A stretch of 64,000 nt of DNA from Pseudomonas vranovensis DSM 16006 (GCF_000425805.1 NZ_KE384454.1:62001-126000); one strand, 5' to 3'. Shown: positions 8,137 to 17,612, counted from the stretch's first letter. The notes: generated from the sequence alone by a model not told the origin. Translations and numbers: made by a program.

Positions 8137-9276
8137 ATGCACATCAACCGTACCGTCTACCGAGAAGACCATGAAATGCTGCGTGAAACCGCACGGCGTT
8201 TCTTCGAGCGCGAATGCCTGCCCAAGCAGGCGCAGTGGGACGAAGCCGGGCAGGTTGATCGCGAAACCTGGCTCAAGGCCGGTCGCCACAACCTCCTGTG
8301 CCTTACCGTGCCAGCCGAATACGGCGGCGGTGGCGGCGACTTCGGTCACTCGGCGGTGCTGATCGAAGAGCTGTACCGCGCTGGTGTATCCGGTTGGAGC
8401 CTGGGGGTGCATTCGGACATTGTCGCGCCCTACATCGTGCGTCTGGGCAGCGAAGCGCAAAAGCAGCAATGGCTGCCAAAAATCTGCACCGGCGAAACCG
8501 TGCTGGCCGTGGCCATGACCGAGCCGGGCACTGGTTCCGATCTCAAGGCCATCCGCACCACCGCCGTGCGCGACGGTGACGAGTGGGTGATCAACGGCAG
8601 CAAGACCTTCATCAGCAACGGCCTGTCGTGCGACATGGTCGTGGTGGTGTGCAAGACCGACCCCAGCGCGGGTGCCAAGGGTTGCAGCCTGATCATGGTC
8701 GAGTGCGATCGCCCGGGTTTTCGCCGCGGCCGCAAGCTGGAAAAGGTCGGCCAGGCAGCGGCCGACACCGCCGAGATGTTCTTCGACGAGGTACGGGTGC
8801 CGGTGGGCAACCTGCTGGGTGAAGAGAACAAGGGCTTCATGCACCTGATGGAGGAGCTGCCCCAGGAGCGCCTGGTGATTGCGCTGTACAGCGCCGCCAA
8901 GCTCGAACGCATGCTTGAGCAGACCATCGAGTACGTGAAGGACCGCAAGGCCTTCAACCAGACCGTGTGGGACTTCCAGAACACCAAGTTCAAGCTCGCC
9001 GACATCAAGGCCCAGGCCACCGCGGTGCGCCTGACCATCGACCACTACATCGGCGAGCACATGCGCCGGCGCCTGACGGTGCAAGAGTCGGCCATCGCCA
9101 AGCTGCTGGCCACTGAAACCCTGTGCAAGTGCCTGGACGACATGGTCCAGCTGCATGGCGGCTACGGCTACATGCTCGAGTACCCGATTGCCCGGGCCTT
9201 CGTCGACATGCGTGTGACGCGGATCTTCGGCGGTACCAGTGAAGTGCTGCGCGAACTGATCGCCCGCCAGCTTTGA
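8137..9276 (+). CDS. Acyl-CoA dehydrogenase
   Basis: Full-length acyl-CoA dehydrogenase of 379 residues. The N-terminal helical domain starts HINRTVYREDHEML. AMTEPGTGSDLKAI is at about residues 127-140, and QLHGGYGYMLEYPIAR and IFGGTSEVLRE are near the C-terminus, with the glutamate at the usual catalytic-base region. The ATG at 8137 is preceded by TGGAG; the frame is open further upstream but that part is not coding. Close paralogue of the truncated gene at 1-914. It leads the unit with the thiolase, DUF1302 and DUF1329 genes downstream of operator C. Confidence 0.95.
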   Translation: MHINRTVYREDHEMLRETARRFFERECLPKQAQWDEAGQVDRETWLKAGRHNLLCLTVPAEYGGGGGDFGHSAVLIEELYRAGVSGWSLGVHSDIVAPYIVRLGSEAQKQQWLPKICTGETVLAVAMTEPGTGSDLKAIRTTAVRDGDEWVINGSKTFISNGLSCDMVVVVCKTDPSAGAKGCSLIMVECDRPGFRRGRKLEKVGQAAADTAEMFFDEVRVPVGNLLGEENKGFMHLMEELPQERLVIALYSAAKLERMLEQTIEYVKDRKAFNQTVWDFQNTKFKLADIKAQATAVRLTIDHYIGEHMRRRLTVQESAIAKLLATETLCKCLDDMVQLHGGYGYMLEYPIARAFVDMRVTRIFGGTSEVLRELIARQL

Positions 9277-9303
9277 TTCTTTCTCTATTTTCCAGGTGAG
9301 CCC

Positions 9304-10512
9304 ATGAGCGAAAACGTATTGGTGGCCGGCGTCGGCATGATTCCCTTCAGCAAGCCCGGCACCAGCCCGACTTATGTACAAATGGGCGCCGAAGCGGTAC
9401 GCCGCGCCCTGGCCGATGCCGGCATCGGTTATGAACGGGTACAGGAGGCCTACGCCGGGTATGTCTACGGCGACTCCACCTGCGGCCAGACTGTGCTCTA
9501 CGAAGTGGGCATGACCGGCATCCCGGTGATCAACGTCAACAACAACTGCTCCACCGGTTCTACCGCCCTGTACCTGGCGCGCAAGGCCATCGAGTCGGGC
9601 GCCGCCGATTGTGTGCTGGCGGTAGGCTTCGAACAGATGCAGGCAGGTCCGTTGAAGTCCCACTGGGATGATCGCCCGCCAACCCGTGAGCGCTTCTTGC
9701 CGATCCTGCGCGGCCTCACCAACGACGTCGGCAGCGAAATGGCCCAGGCGCTGCGGACCTTCGGCGGCGCCGGGCGCGAGTACATGCAGAAGTACGGCAC
9801 CCGCATGGAAACCTTCGCCGCCGTGCGCGCCAAGGCCAGCCGCCATGCGGCGAACAACCCCTTGGCGCTGTTTCGCAAGGTGCTCAGCACCGAAGATGTC
9901 ATGGCCGACCCGGTGCTCTGGCCTGGGGTGATGACCCGCCTGATGGCGTGCCCACCGACCTGTGGCGGTGCGGCGGCAATTCTGGTGTCCGAGCGCTTTG
10001 CCCGCAAGCACGGGTTGCGCCGTGACGTGCAGATCCTGGCCCAGGCAATGACCACCGACACGCCCGAGTCCTTCAATTTCGACCAGCCGTCGATGCTCGA
10101 CTGGGTCGGCACCCATATGACCCGTGCTGCGGCGCACCAGGTGTACGAGAAGGCGGGTGTCGGTCCGCAGGATATCCAGCTATGCGAGCTGCATGACTGT
10201 TTCGCCCAGAACGAAGTGATCTGCTACGAGTCGCTGGGTTTCTGCCCGGAAGGCGGCGCCGAACAGTTCGTCAAGGACGGCGACAACACCTACGGCGGGC
10301 AGATCGTCATCAACCCGTCCGGTGGCCTGCTTTCAAAAGGGCACCCGTTGGGCGCCACCGGTCTTGCCCAATGCTACGAGCTGACCCAGCAACTGCGCGG
10401 CAATGCCGATCAGCGTCAGGTCGAAGGCGCACGCCTGGCCTTGGCCCACAACCTGGGGTTGGGGGGTGCCTGCGTGGTGACCTTGTACGCGAACACCAGC
10501 GGCGGCCAGTAA
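9304..10512 (+). CDS. Thiolase-like lipid-transfer protein (SCP-x type)
   Basis: Thiolase-fold protein of 402 residues related to the thiolase half of SCP-x, a group that cleaves 3-ketoacyl-CoAs, often with branched or sterol-like side chains. The nucleophile Cys82 lies in VNNNCSTGSTAL. C-terminal motifs are ELHDCFAQNE, GGLLSKGHPLGATG and LGLGGACVVTLY. It starts 27 nt after the dehydrogenase, with AGGTGAG upstream. It supplies the last beta-oxidation step. No 3-hydroxyacyl-CoA dehydrogenase is in this window, so that step must be encoded elsewhere. Confidence 0.93.
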   Translation: MSENVLVAGVGMIPFSKPGTSPTYVQMGAEAVRRALADAGIGYERVQEAYAGYVYGDSTCGQTVLYEVGMTGIPVINVNNNCSTGSTALYLARKAIESGAADCVLAVGFEQMQAGPLKSHWDDRPPTRERFLPILRGLTNDVGSEMAQALRTFGGAGREYMQKYGTRMETFAAVRAKASRHAANNPLALFRKVLSTEDVMADPVLWPGVMTRLMACPPTCGGAAAILVSERFARKHGLRRDVQILAQAMTTDTPESFNFDQPSMLDWVGTHMTRAAAHQVYEKAGVGPQDIQLCELHDCFAQNEVICYESLGFCPEGGAEQFVKDGDNTYGGQIVINPSGGLLSKGHPLGATGLAQCYELTQQLRGNADQRQVEGARLALAHNLGLGGACVVTLYANTSGGQ

Positions 10513-10595
10513 TTGTTTCGCTATTTCGGGTGAAAGGACACACCCGTGCTGTGCCGGCACGGACGCACCCCTCAATCCCTAACCGGAGAAACCGC

Positions 10596-12425
10596 ATGAC
10601 AAGAACAACAATGCGCGGCGTCTTCCAGCCAAGTCTGCTGGCCGTAGCTGTAATGGTTGCCACCTGCGCGGGTCAAAAAGCCCACGCTGTTGAATTCGAT
10701 ATCGGGGAAATCCAGGGCAGTTTCGATTCGGCGCTGTCCATCGGTGCCAGCTGGTCGACCACCGACCCGGACTCGAAATTCATTTCCAACTTCAACGCCC
10801 AGGGCAAGTCCGGTGAGTCGTCGTCGCGCACCACGGACGACAACCGCCTGAACTTCAAGAAGGGCGAGACTTTCTCCAAAATCTTCAAGGGTGTGCATGA
10901 CCTGGAGCTCAAGTACGGTGACAGTGGTGCCTTCGTGCGCGGCAAGTACTGGTATGACTTCGAGCTGATGGACGAGCACCGGCCGTTCTATGACATCGAC
11001 GACAGTGGACGCGACCGTGCGGCCAAGTCGTCCGGGGCAATGTTCCTCGACAGCTTCGTGTACCACAACTATTCCATCGGCGATCAGGTTGGCAACGTGC
11101 GCCTGGGCAAGCAGGTGGTGAGCTGGGGCGAGAGTACTTTCATCGGTAACTCGATCAACAGCATCAACCCCATCGACGTGGCGGCCCTGCGCCGTCCGGG
11201 GGCGGAAGTGAAGGAAGGCCTGATTCCGGTTAACTTGCTCTATGTCTCCCAGGGCCTTGCCGAGAACATTACCGCCGAAGCGTTCTACCAGCTCGAATGG
11301 GAGAAATCGGTAGTCGACAACTGCGGCACCTTCTTCGGCAATGACGGTGTGCCGCAGGGCTGCAACGATCGCCTGGTGATCGCCGGTCTCGACCTGCCGC
11401 CGGGCGCTGCGCAGAACACCGGGGGCCTGGCGGCCATCGCTGCCGGCCTTGACGATGCCTACATCCCGCGGCTCAAGGACGACGACGCCCGCGACAGCGG
11501 CCAGTACGGCCTGGCCTTGCGCTGGTTCGTGCCGGAGTTCAACGACACCGAGTTCGGTGCCTATGCCATGAACTACCACAGCCGCAACCCTTACCTGAGC
11601 ATCAATCAGATGAGCAGCGCCGCAGGCGGCGTGGCATCGGCACGCAGTGCCCGCTACTTCATCGGCTACCCCGAGGATATCCGCCTCTACGGCCTGAGCT
11701 TCCAGACCAACGTCGGCGGCGTGGCACTGGGCGGCGAGGTCAGTTACCGGCCCAACATGCCGCTGCAATTGAATACTGCCGACCTGCTGTCATCGGCAAC
11801 CTTTGGCGCCACGTCGCCCCTGATCACCACCGGCTTTGCCGGCCGCACCCTGGGCGCCGAAGTCAATGGCTACAAGCGCATGCCGGTGACGCAGGCGCAG
11901 GTAACGGCCACACAGTTCTTCGACCAGGTGCTGGGTGCCAGCCGCCTGACTGTGGTGGGAGAGGTTGGCTACAACCACATCAACGGCCTGGGCAAGGCCG
12001 ACGGCAGCGACCTGCGTTTTGGTCGCAGCCCGGCCTTCGGCTCCGGTGAACTGCCTGGCGCGCTGGGCCTGGCCACCTGCCAGGGCAGCGCGGTGGGCAC
12101 GCCAACGGCCAGCAACCCGGCCCAGGAGTGCAATGACGACGGCTTCTATACCAGCAACAGCTGGGGCTATCGACTGCGCGGCAAGCTCGATTACCAGAAC
12201 GTGATCGCCGGTATCAACCTGTCGCCCAACCTGGCCTGGTCCCACGACGTGCAGGGCTATGGCCCCAACTTCGACGAAGGCTCCAAGGCTGTCAGCGTCG
12301 GCGTGGATGCCGAGTACCAGAACACCTACACCGCAAGCCTCAGCTACACCAACTTTTTTGGTGGCGACTTCAACACCAACATCGATCGTGACTTCCTCGC
12401 CCTGAGCCTGGGCGTGAACTTCTGA
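10596..12425 (+). CDS. DUF1302 family outer-membrane protein
   Basis: Exported 609-residue protein of the DUF1302 family, which is predicted to be an outer-membrane beta-barrel. The signal peptide probably ends at AHA (residue 31). The mature part has many alternating aromatic and Gly/Asn strands and ends in a typical barrel terminus, LSLGVNF. The ATG at 10596 has CGGAG upstream. DUF1302 and DUF1329 genes are usually neighbours in operons for hydrophobic-compound catabolism. A role in taking up the pathway substrate, or in envelope lipid handling during growth on it, is inferred from context only. Confidence 0.9.
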   Translation: MTRTTMRGVFQPSLLAVAVMVATCAGQKAHAVEFDIGEIQGSFDSALSIGASWSTTDPDSKFISNFNAQGKSGESSSRTTDDNRLNFKKGETFSKIFKGVHDLELKYGDSGAFVRGKYWYDFELMDEHRPFYDIDDSGRDRAAKSSGAMFLDSFVYHNYSIGDQVGNVRLGKQVVSWGESTFIGNSINSINPIDVAALRRPGAEVKEGLIPVNLLYVSQGLAENITAEAFYQLEWEKSVVDNCGTFFGNDGVPQGCNDRLVIAGLDLPPGAAQNTGGLAAIAAGLDDAYIPRLKDDDARDSGQYGLALRWFVPEFNDTEFGAYAMNYHSRNPYLSINQMSSAAGGVASARSARYFIGYPEDIRLYGLSFQTNVGGVALGGEVSYRPNMPLQLNTADLLSSATFGATSPLITTGFAGRTLGAEVNGYKRMPVTQAQVTATQFFDQVLGASRLTVVGEVGYNHINGLGKADGSDLRFGRSPAFGSGELPGALGLATCQGSAVGTPTASNPAQECNDDGFYTSNSWGYRLRGKLDYQNVIAGINLSPNLAWSHDVQGYGPNFDEGSKAVSVGVDAEYQNTYTASLSYTNFFGGDFNTNIDRDFLALSLGVNF

Positions 12426-12451
12426 TGCAACCCTGCCAGAGGAACCTCAAC

Positions 12452-13819
12452 ATGAACGCACGTTTCATTCTGCACGTTGGCGCATTGAGCCTGTCGCTGC
12501 TGGCAAGCAGTGTGATGGCCGCCGTTTCGCCCCAGGAAGCCGCTCAACTGGGCACCACCCTCACGCCGCTGGGCGCCCAGAAGGAAGGCAACGCCGAGGG
12601 TAGCATCCCGGCCTGGACGGGTGGCCTGAAGCCTGGCGCAGCGCCGTTGGACAACGGCTTTCTGGGTGATCCGTTCGCCAGCGAGAAACCGCTGATGGTG
12701 ATTACCGCCGCCACTGCCGAGCAGTACAAAGACAAACTCACCCCCGGCCAACTGGCGATGTTCAAACGCTACCCGGACAGCTACAAGATCCCGGTGTACA
12801 AGACCCAGCGTACGGCTGCCTCGCCGCAGGACATCTACGACATTGCCAGGAAAAGCGCGGTGACCACCGAGCTCACCCCCGATGGCAACGGCCTGGTGAA
12901 CTTCGCGCAGACTCGCTACTACCCGTTCCCGATTCCCAAGAGCGGGGTGGAGGTGTACTGGAACCATACCAACCGCTACCGGGGCGGCAACATGAGCCGT
13001 GAGGCGGCGCAGGCGGCACCGCAAACCAACGGCTCGTACTCGATTGTCGAGTACGACGACACCCTGGCGTTTCCGCAACTGATGGGGGACGTCAAGCCGG
13101 GGCAGGGTGACAACATCCTCTACTACTACAAACAGGAGATCACCGCACCGTCGCGCATGGCCGGCAGTGTGGTGCTGATCCACGAGACCATCGACCAGGT
13201 CAAGGAACCGCGCCTGGCCTGGGTCTACAACGCCGGCCAGCGCCGTGTGCGGCGTGCCCCGCAGGTGGCTTACGACGGCCCGGGCAACGGTTCGGACGGC
13301 ATGCGTACCGCCGACAACACCGACATGATGAATGGCGCCCCGGACCGCTACGACTGGAAGCTGATCGGTAAGAAAGAGCTGTATATCCCGTACAACAACT
13401 ATTGGCTGCAGTCGCCCAAGCTCAAGTACGACCAGATCATCAAGCCGGGGCATATCAACCAGGACCTGACGCGTTATGAACTGCACCGGGTCTGGCACGT
13501 ACAGGCCACGCTCAAGCCTGGTCATCGGCACATCTACGCCAAGCGCGACATGTACTTTGACGAAGACACCTGGCAACTGGCCGAAGTCGACCACTACGAC
13601 GGCCGTGGCCAGCTATGGCGAGTGGCAGAGGGCTACGCGATGAACGACTACGAACGAGGTTCGCCCAACTTTGCCATGCTCGGCATCTATGACCTGATTG
13701 CCGGTCGCTACAACGTGCTGGCCATGACCAACCAGTCCCGGCATGCCACCACCTATGGCGTCAGTGCCAAGCTCAACGACTTCACCCCGTCGGCGTTGCG
13801 CAATGCGGGAGTGCGTTGA
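12452..13819 (+). CDS. DUF1329 family exported protein
   Basis: Protein of 455 residues with a signal peptide cleaved near residue 23 (SSVMA/AVSP). DUF1329 proteins are related in fold to LolA/LolB lipoprotein carriers and nearly always accompany DUF1302. Recognisable segments include GSIPAWTGG, the aromatic-rich YYPFPIPKSG and RVRRAPQVAYDGP. An in-frame ATG at 12425 overlaps the DUF1302 stop, but AGAGGAA before 12452 supports the later start. It is the last gene of the unit that starts at 8137; a REP element and operator D follow. Confidence 0.9.
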   Translation: MNARFILHVGALSLSLLASSVMAAVSPQEAAQLGTTLTPLGAQKEGNAEGSIPAWTGGLKPGAAPLDNGFLGDPFASEKPLMVITAATAEQYKDKLTPGQLAMFKRYPDSYKIPVYKTQRTAASPQDIYDIARKSAVTTELTPDGNGLVNFAQTRYYPFPIPKSGVEVYWNHTNRYRGGNMSREAAQAAPQTNGSYSIVEYDDTLAFPQLMGDVKPGQGDNILYYYKQEITAPSRMAGSVVLIHETIDQVKEPRLAWVYNAGQRRVRRAPQVAYDGPGNGSDGMRTADNTDMMNGAPDRYDWKLIGKKELYIPYNNYWLQSPKLKYDQIIKPGHINQDLTRYELHRVWHVQATLKPGHRHIYAKRDMYFDEDTWQLAEVDHYDGRGQLWRVAEGYAMNDYERGSPNFAMLGIYDLIAGRYNVLAMTNQSRHATTYGVSAKLNDFTPSALRNAGVR

Positions 13820-13826
13820 CAGCTGC

Positions 13827-13850
13827 ATCGCGGGACAAGCCCGCTCCCAC
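13827..13850 (-). repeat. REP element
   Basis: CGCGGGACAAGCCCGCTCCCA, the inverse orientation of the REP core seen elsewhere in the window. It lies directly after the DUF1329 stop and before operator D. Confidence 0.75.
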
Positions 13851-13860
13851 CGATCCTGCA

Positions 13861-13885
13861 GCCGCCACCTGATCCGGGTGGCGGC
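13861..13885. promoter_or_regulatory. Candidate operator D (regulon palindrome)
   Basis: Dyad of 11+3+11: GCCGCCACCTG / ATC / CGGGTGGCGGC, with a single T-G pair. It is centred 75 bp before the aldehyde dehydrogenase ATG. The core and the ATC spacer match sites B and C. No convincing -10 was found at the 20-22 nt spacing used at the other sites; TGATCA at 13899 is the nearest. It marks the fourth unit of the presumed regulon. Confidence 0.68.
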
Positions 13886-13947
13886 ACCGGCTCGCCAATG
13901 ATCAACCATGCCGCCATTGGCACCCGACAATAACAAGCGAGGCAGCA

Positions 13948-15282
13948 ATGACCGCCATCGACATCCGTTCGACCCTGGAAAAACAGCGAGCGGCCTTCCT
14001 GGCCAGTGAACCCTACAGCGCCGAACAGCGTTGCGAGCTGATCGACCGCGCGATCAGTCTGCTGGTCAACCACGAGCAGGACATCATCGATGCCCTGGCC
14101 GCCGACTTCGGTCACCGTAGCCCGAGCTTTTCCAAGGGAAGCGATGTGCTCTCACCTCTGGCCACACTCACCCAGGTCAAGGCCGAACTGGCCCAGTGGA
14201 TGCAACCTGAAGCACGCCAGGCCAAGGCCGGCCAGGCCTGGGTGCAATATCAGCCGCTGGGTGTCGTGGGTATCGTCACCGCCTGGAATGTACCGGGCTA
14301 CATGGTCTTCAGCGGCCTGGCCGGGGCACTGGCCGCCGGCAACCGGGTGATGATCAAACCCTCGGAATACACCCCTCGCACCTCAGCCCTGCTTGCCCGG
14401 CTGATCCGCTCGGCCTATGCCGAAGATGAGGTCGCCGTGGTCGTCGGTGGTCCCGAGGTTGGCCAGGCATTCTGCAGCCTGCCGTTCGACCATTTGCTGT
14501 TCACCGGCGCCGGCAGCATCGGCAAGCAGGTACTGCGCGCCGCCGCCGAAAACCTGGTGCCAGTCACCCTGGAGCTGGGTGGAAAATCGCCGACCATTAT
14601 CTCCCGTTCCGCCCATTTCCAGGAGGCTGTGGCCAAGGTGGTAATGGGCAAGCTGCTCAACGCCGGCCAGCTGTGTGTGGCGCCTGACTATGTATTTGTG
14701 CCGCACGAATCGGTGGACGCCTTTATTGCCGTGGCCAAGGCGGTGGTGGCGAAGTTTTTTCCGACGCTCAAGGACAATCCCGAATACACCTCGATCATCA
14801 ATGCCCGCCACGTCGAGCGATTGCAGCGTTACCTGAGCGAAGCACGGGAGGCAGGCGTCGAGCTGATCGAACTCAACCCCAATGCCGAGGACCTGTGCCA
14901 CGCGCCGCTCAACAAAATTGCACCGACCCTGTTGCGCAATCCAGGCGATGAGCTGCAGGTGATGCAGGATGAGATTTTTGGCCCGCTACTGCCGATCAAG
15001 CCCTATCACAGCATTACCGAGGTGATTGCCCACATCAACGCGCGCCCACGCCCCCTGGCGCTCTATTACTTCGGCCATGACGCCGAGGAAGAAGCCCTGG
15101 TACTCACCCATACCTGCTCAGGCGGTGTGACCCTCAACGGCGTGCTCAGCCATGCCAGCACCGAAGGCCTGCCGTTCGGCGGCGTCGGCCAGAGCGGTAT
15201 GGGCGCGTATCACGGTATCGACGGTTTCCGAACCTTCAGCCATGCCAAGGCGGTGCTGCGTACCGCGCCGACTGTGGCCTGA
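13948..15282 (+). CDS. Aldehyde dehydrogenase (coniferyl-aldehyde-dehydrogenase-like subfamily)
   Basis: NAD(P)-dependent aldehyde dehydrogenase of 444 residues, the short form typical of the coniferyl/fatty-aldehyde branch. Glu209 in LELGGKSP and the nucleophile Cys243 in NAGQLCVAPDYV are present, as are the cofactor segments VTAWNVPG and FTGAGSIGKQV. It starts with GCGAGG upstream. It oxidises the aldehyde made by the adjacent alcohol dehydrogenase to the acid used by the ligases. First gene of the unit behind operator D. Confidence 0.94.
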   Translation: MTAIDIRSTLEKQRAAFLASEPYSAEQRCELIDRAISLLVNHEQDIIDALAADFGHRSPSFSKGSDVLSPLATLTQVKAELAQWMQPEARQAKAGQAWVQYQPLGVVGIVTAWNVPGYMVFSGLAGALAAGNRVMIKPSEYTPRTSALLARLIRSAYAEDEVAVVVGGPEVGQAFCSLPFDHLLFTGAGSIGKQVLRAAAENLVPVTLELGGKSPTIISRSAHFQEAVAKVVMGKLLNAGQLCVAPDYVFVPHESVDAFIAVAKAVVAKFFPTLKDNPEYTSIINARHVERLQRYLSEAREAGVELIELNPNAEDLCHAPLNKIAPTLLRNPGDELQVMQDEIFGPLLPIKPYHSITEVIAHINARPRPLALYYFGHDAEEEALVLTHTCSGGVTLNGVLSHASTEGLPFGGVGQSGMGAYHGIDGFRTFSHAKAVLRTAPTVA

Positions 15283-15311
15283 ACCTTCACCTTCCAATCA
15301 AGAGAACTGCC

Positions 15312-16394
15312 ATGAAAGCTGCCGTATTCCATCAGGTTGGCGCCCCGCTGGTAATCGAAGAAGTGGGCATCAGCAAACCGGGCCCTCGTGAGGTTTTGAT
15401 CCGTACCCGGGCCGTGGGCGTGTGTCATTCGGATCTGCATGTGATCGATGGCGCATTCCCGTTTCCCGGCCCGCTGGTGCTGGGGCATGAAGCGGCCGGC
15501 GTGGTCGAGCAGGTCGGCAGTGAGGTGCGTTCGGTGAAGCCGGGCGATCACGTGGTGACGTGCCTTACGGTGTTCTGCGGCCACTGTGAACATTGCGTGA
15601 CCGGCCACCTGGCCCGCTGCGTGTCCCCGGAGACCAAACGCGGCGCAGATGAAGAGTCGCGCCTGACCTACGTGCAACAGCCGATCCCGCAATTCGTCAA
15701 CCTGTCCGGTTTTGCCGAGCAGATGCTGGTGCATGAGAACGCCTGCGTGGCGATCCGTCGCGACATGCCGCTGGACCGTGCGGCATTGCTCGGTTGCGCG
15801 GTCACCACCGGCACAGGCGCAGTGTTCAACACCGCCAAGGTACGCCCCGGTGAAACCGTGGCCGTGATCGGCTGCGGCGGGATCGGTCTGGCTGCCATCA
15901 ATGGCGCCGCGCTGGCGGGGGCAGGGCGGATCATTGCCATCGACATGCTCGACGCCAAGCTGGAGCTGGCTCGCCAGTTCGGCGCCACCGATGTAATCAA
16001 CGCCAAGGACGGCAACGTCGCCAAGCAGGTGCTGGAACTGACCCGTGGTGGCGTTCACCACGCCTTCGAATGCATCGGCCTCAAGCAAACCGTCGAGCAG
16101 GCCTTCGCCATGCTCGCCCGTGGCGGCACCGCCACGGTGATCGGCATGCTCAAGCCGGGCCTGAAAATTGAAGTTGACCCGCTGCAACTGCTGCACGAAC
16201 GACGACTCCAGGGGTCGCTGATGGGCTCCAACCGCTTCCCGGTGGACATGCCGCGCCTGGTGGATTTCTACATGGCCGGCAAACTCAAGCTCGACCAGAT
16301 GATTTCCCAGCGTATCCGCCTGGACCAGATCAACGAGGCCTTTGATGAACTGCGCCGTGGCGAGCTGGCCCGCTCGGTGATTCTGTTCGACTGA
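15312..16394 (+). CDS. Zinc-dependent alcohol dehydrogenase
   Basis: Medium-chain dehydrogenase/reductase of 360 residues. Catalytic zinc ligands are Cys38 (GVCHSDLH) and the GHE histidine near residue 60. The structural zinc loop CGHCEHCVTGHLARC has four cysteines. The Rossmann motif is VIGCGGIGLAAI, followed by an Asp (AIDMLDAKLE), which suggests NAD specificity. It starts 29 nt after the aldehyde dehydrogenase with AAGAG upstream. The pairing implies that the pathway begins with a primary alcohol. Confidence 0.95.
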   Translation: MKAAVFHQVGAPLVIEEVGISKPGPREVLIRTRAVGVCHSDLHVIDGAFPFPGPLVLGHEAAGVVEQVGSEVRSVKPGDHVVTCLTVFCGHCEHCVTGHLARCVSPETKRGADEESRLTYVQQPIPQFVNLSGFAEQMLVHENACVAIRRDMPLDRAALLGCAVTTGTGAVFNTAKVRPGETVAVIGCGGIGLAAINGAALAGAGRIIAIDMLDAKLELARQFGATDVINAKDGNVAKQVLELTRGGVHHAFECIGLKQTVEQAFAMLARGGTATVIGMLKPGLKIEVDPLQLLHERRLQGSLMGSNRFPVDMPRLVDFYMAGKLKLDQMISQRIRLDQINEAFDELRRGELARSVILFD

Positions 16395-16406
16395 TGGAGT
16401 GGATTG

Positions 16407-17600
16407 ATGGACATTGAATACACAGTGCCCGAGCAGGCTTTTCGCGAGCAGGTGCGGGGCTTTTTGCGTGAGCGGCTGCCCACCGAGCTGTCGGATAGGA
16501 TCAGCCAGGGCAAGCGCCTGAGCAAGGCGCACCAGGTGCAGTGGATGCAGATCCTCGACCAGCAGGGGTGGTTGGCACCGGGCTGGCCGGTGGAGGTGGG
16601 CGGCACCGGCTGGAGCGCAGTGCAGAAGCATATTTTCGATGAGGAGTGCTTTGCGGCCGGGGCGCCGAAAGTGGTGTCGTTCGGGCTGAAAATGGTTGCC
16701 CCGGTGATCATCAAGTTCGGTACCGCCGAGCAGAAGGCGCGCTTTTTGCCGCGTATCCTCAGCTGCGAAGACTGGTGGTGCCAGGGCTACTCGGAACCAG
16801 GTGCGGGCTCGGACCTGTCGTCGTTGAAAACCCGGGCAACCCGGGACGGCGACGTCTATCTGGTCAACGGCCAGAAAACCTGGACCACCCTGGCCCACTA
16901 TGCCGACTGGATGTTCTGCCTGGTACGCACCGACGCCGAGGCCCGTCAGCAGCGGGGCATTTCGTTTTTGCTGATCGACATGAAGACCCCGGGCATTACC
17001 GTGCGGCCGATCATCACCCTTGATGGTGAGCATGAGGTCAACGAAGTGTTCTTCGACAATGTGCGCGTGCCGGTGGCCAACCTGGTCGGGCAGGAGAACG
17101 AAGGCTGGACCTGCGCCAAGTACCTGTTGACCCACGAACGCACCAGCATCGGCGGGATTGCCCAGAACAAAGCGCTGCTAGGCCGCCTCAAGCACATCGC
17201 CACGCACGAGTTGCGCGACGGTCGCCCGTTGATCGAGGAGCCGTTGTTCCGCGCCCAGGTCGCCGAAGTCGAGATGCAACTGATGGCCGCCGAAATGACC
17301 AACCTGCGCACCCTCGCCGCTGCGCAGGATGGCGCTGCACCAGGGGCGGAAAGCTCGTTCCTGAAGATCAAGGGCACCGAGATCCGCCAGGCCATCACCT
17401 ACCTGATGAGCAAGGCGGTGGGGCCTTATGCGCTGCCGTTCATTGAGGACGAGCTGGGCTACGGCGATGAGCCGTTGCTGTATACCGAGTACAGCAGCGC
17501 AGCCACCTACCAGTACCTGGATGCGCGCAAGGCCTCGATCTACGGTGGCGCCAACGAGATCCAGAAAAACATCATCGCGAAAATGATCCTCGAACTCTAA
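16407..17600 (+). CDS. Acyl-CoA dehydrogenase, large subunit of a heteromeric pair
   Basis: Acyl-CoA dehydrogenase of 397 residues resembling PimC/FadE-type large subunits. Motifs are CQGYSEPGAGSDLSSLKT, NGQKTWTT, ENEGWTCAKYLL and the C-terminal IYGGANEIQKNIIAK. I chose the ATG at 16407 over the TTG one codon earlier; TGGAG precedes it. It is followed after 12 nt by a second dehydrogenase-like gene. Such neighbours commonly form alpha2-beta2 enzymes acting on bulky or dicarboxylic acyl-CoAs, so this pair may act on a cyclic or branched intermediate. The pairing is inferred. Confidence 0.92.
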   Translation: MDIEYTVPEQAFREQVRGFLRERLPTELSDRISQGKRLSKAHQVQWMQILDQQGWLAPGWPVEVGGTGWSAVQKHIFDEECFAAGAPKVVSFGLKMVAPVIIKFGTAEQKARFLPRILSCEDWWCQGYSEPGAGSDLSSLKTRATRDGDVYLVNGQKTWTTLAHYADWMFCLVRTDAEARQQRGISFLLIDMKTPGITVRPIITLDGEHEVNEVFFDNVRVPVANLVGQENEGWTCAKYLLTHERTSIGGIAQNKALLGRLKHIATHELRDGRPLIEEPLFRAQVAEVEMQLMAAEMTNLRTLAAAQDGAAPGAESSFLKIKGTEIRQAITYLMSKAVGPYALPFIEDELGYGDEPLLYTEYSSAATYQYLDARKASIYGGANEIQKNIIAKMILEL

Positions 17601-17612
17601 GGCGCCTTGCTC

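Noticed and set aside
8092..10137. 681-codon minus-strand frame opposite the acyl-CoA dehydrogenase and thiolase
   Set aside because: Spans two well-supported genes on the other strand and shows no domain.
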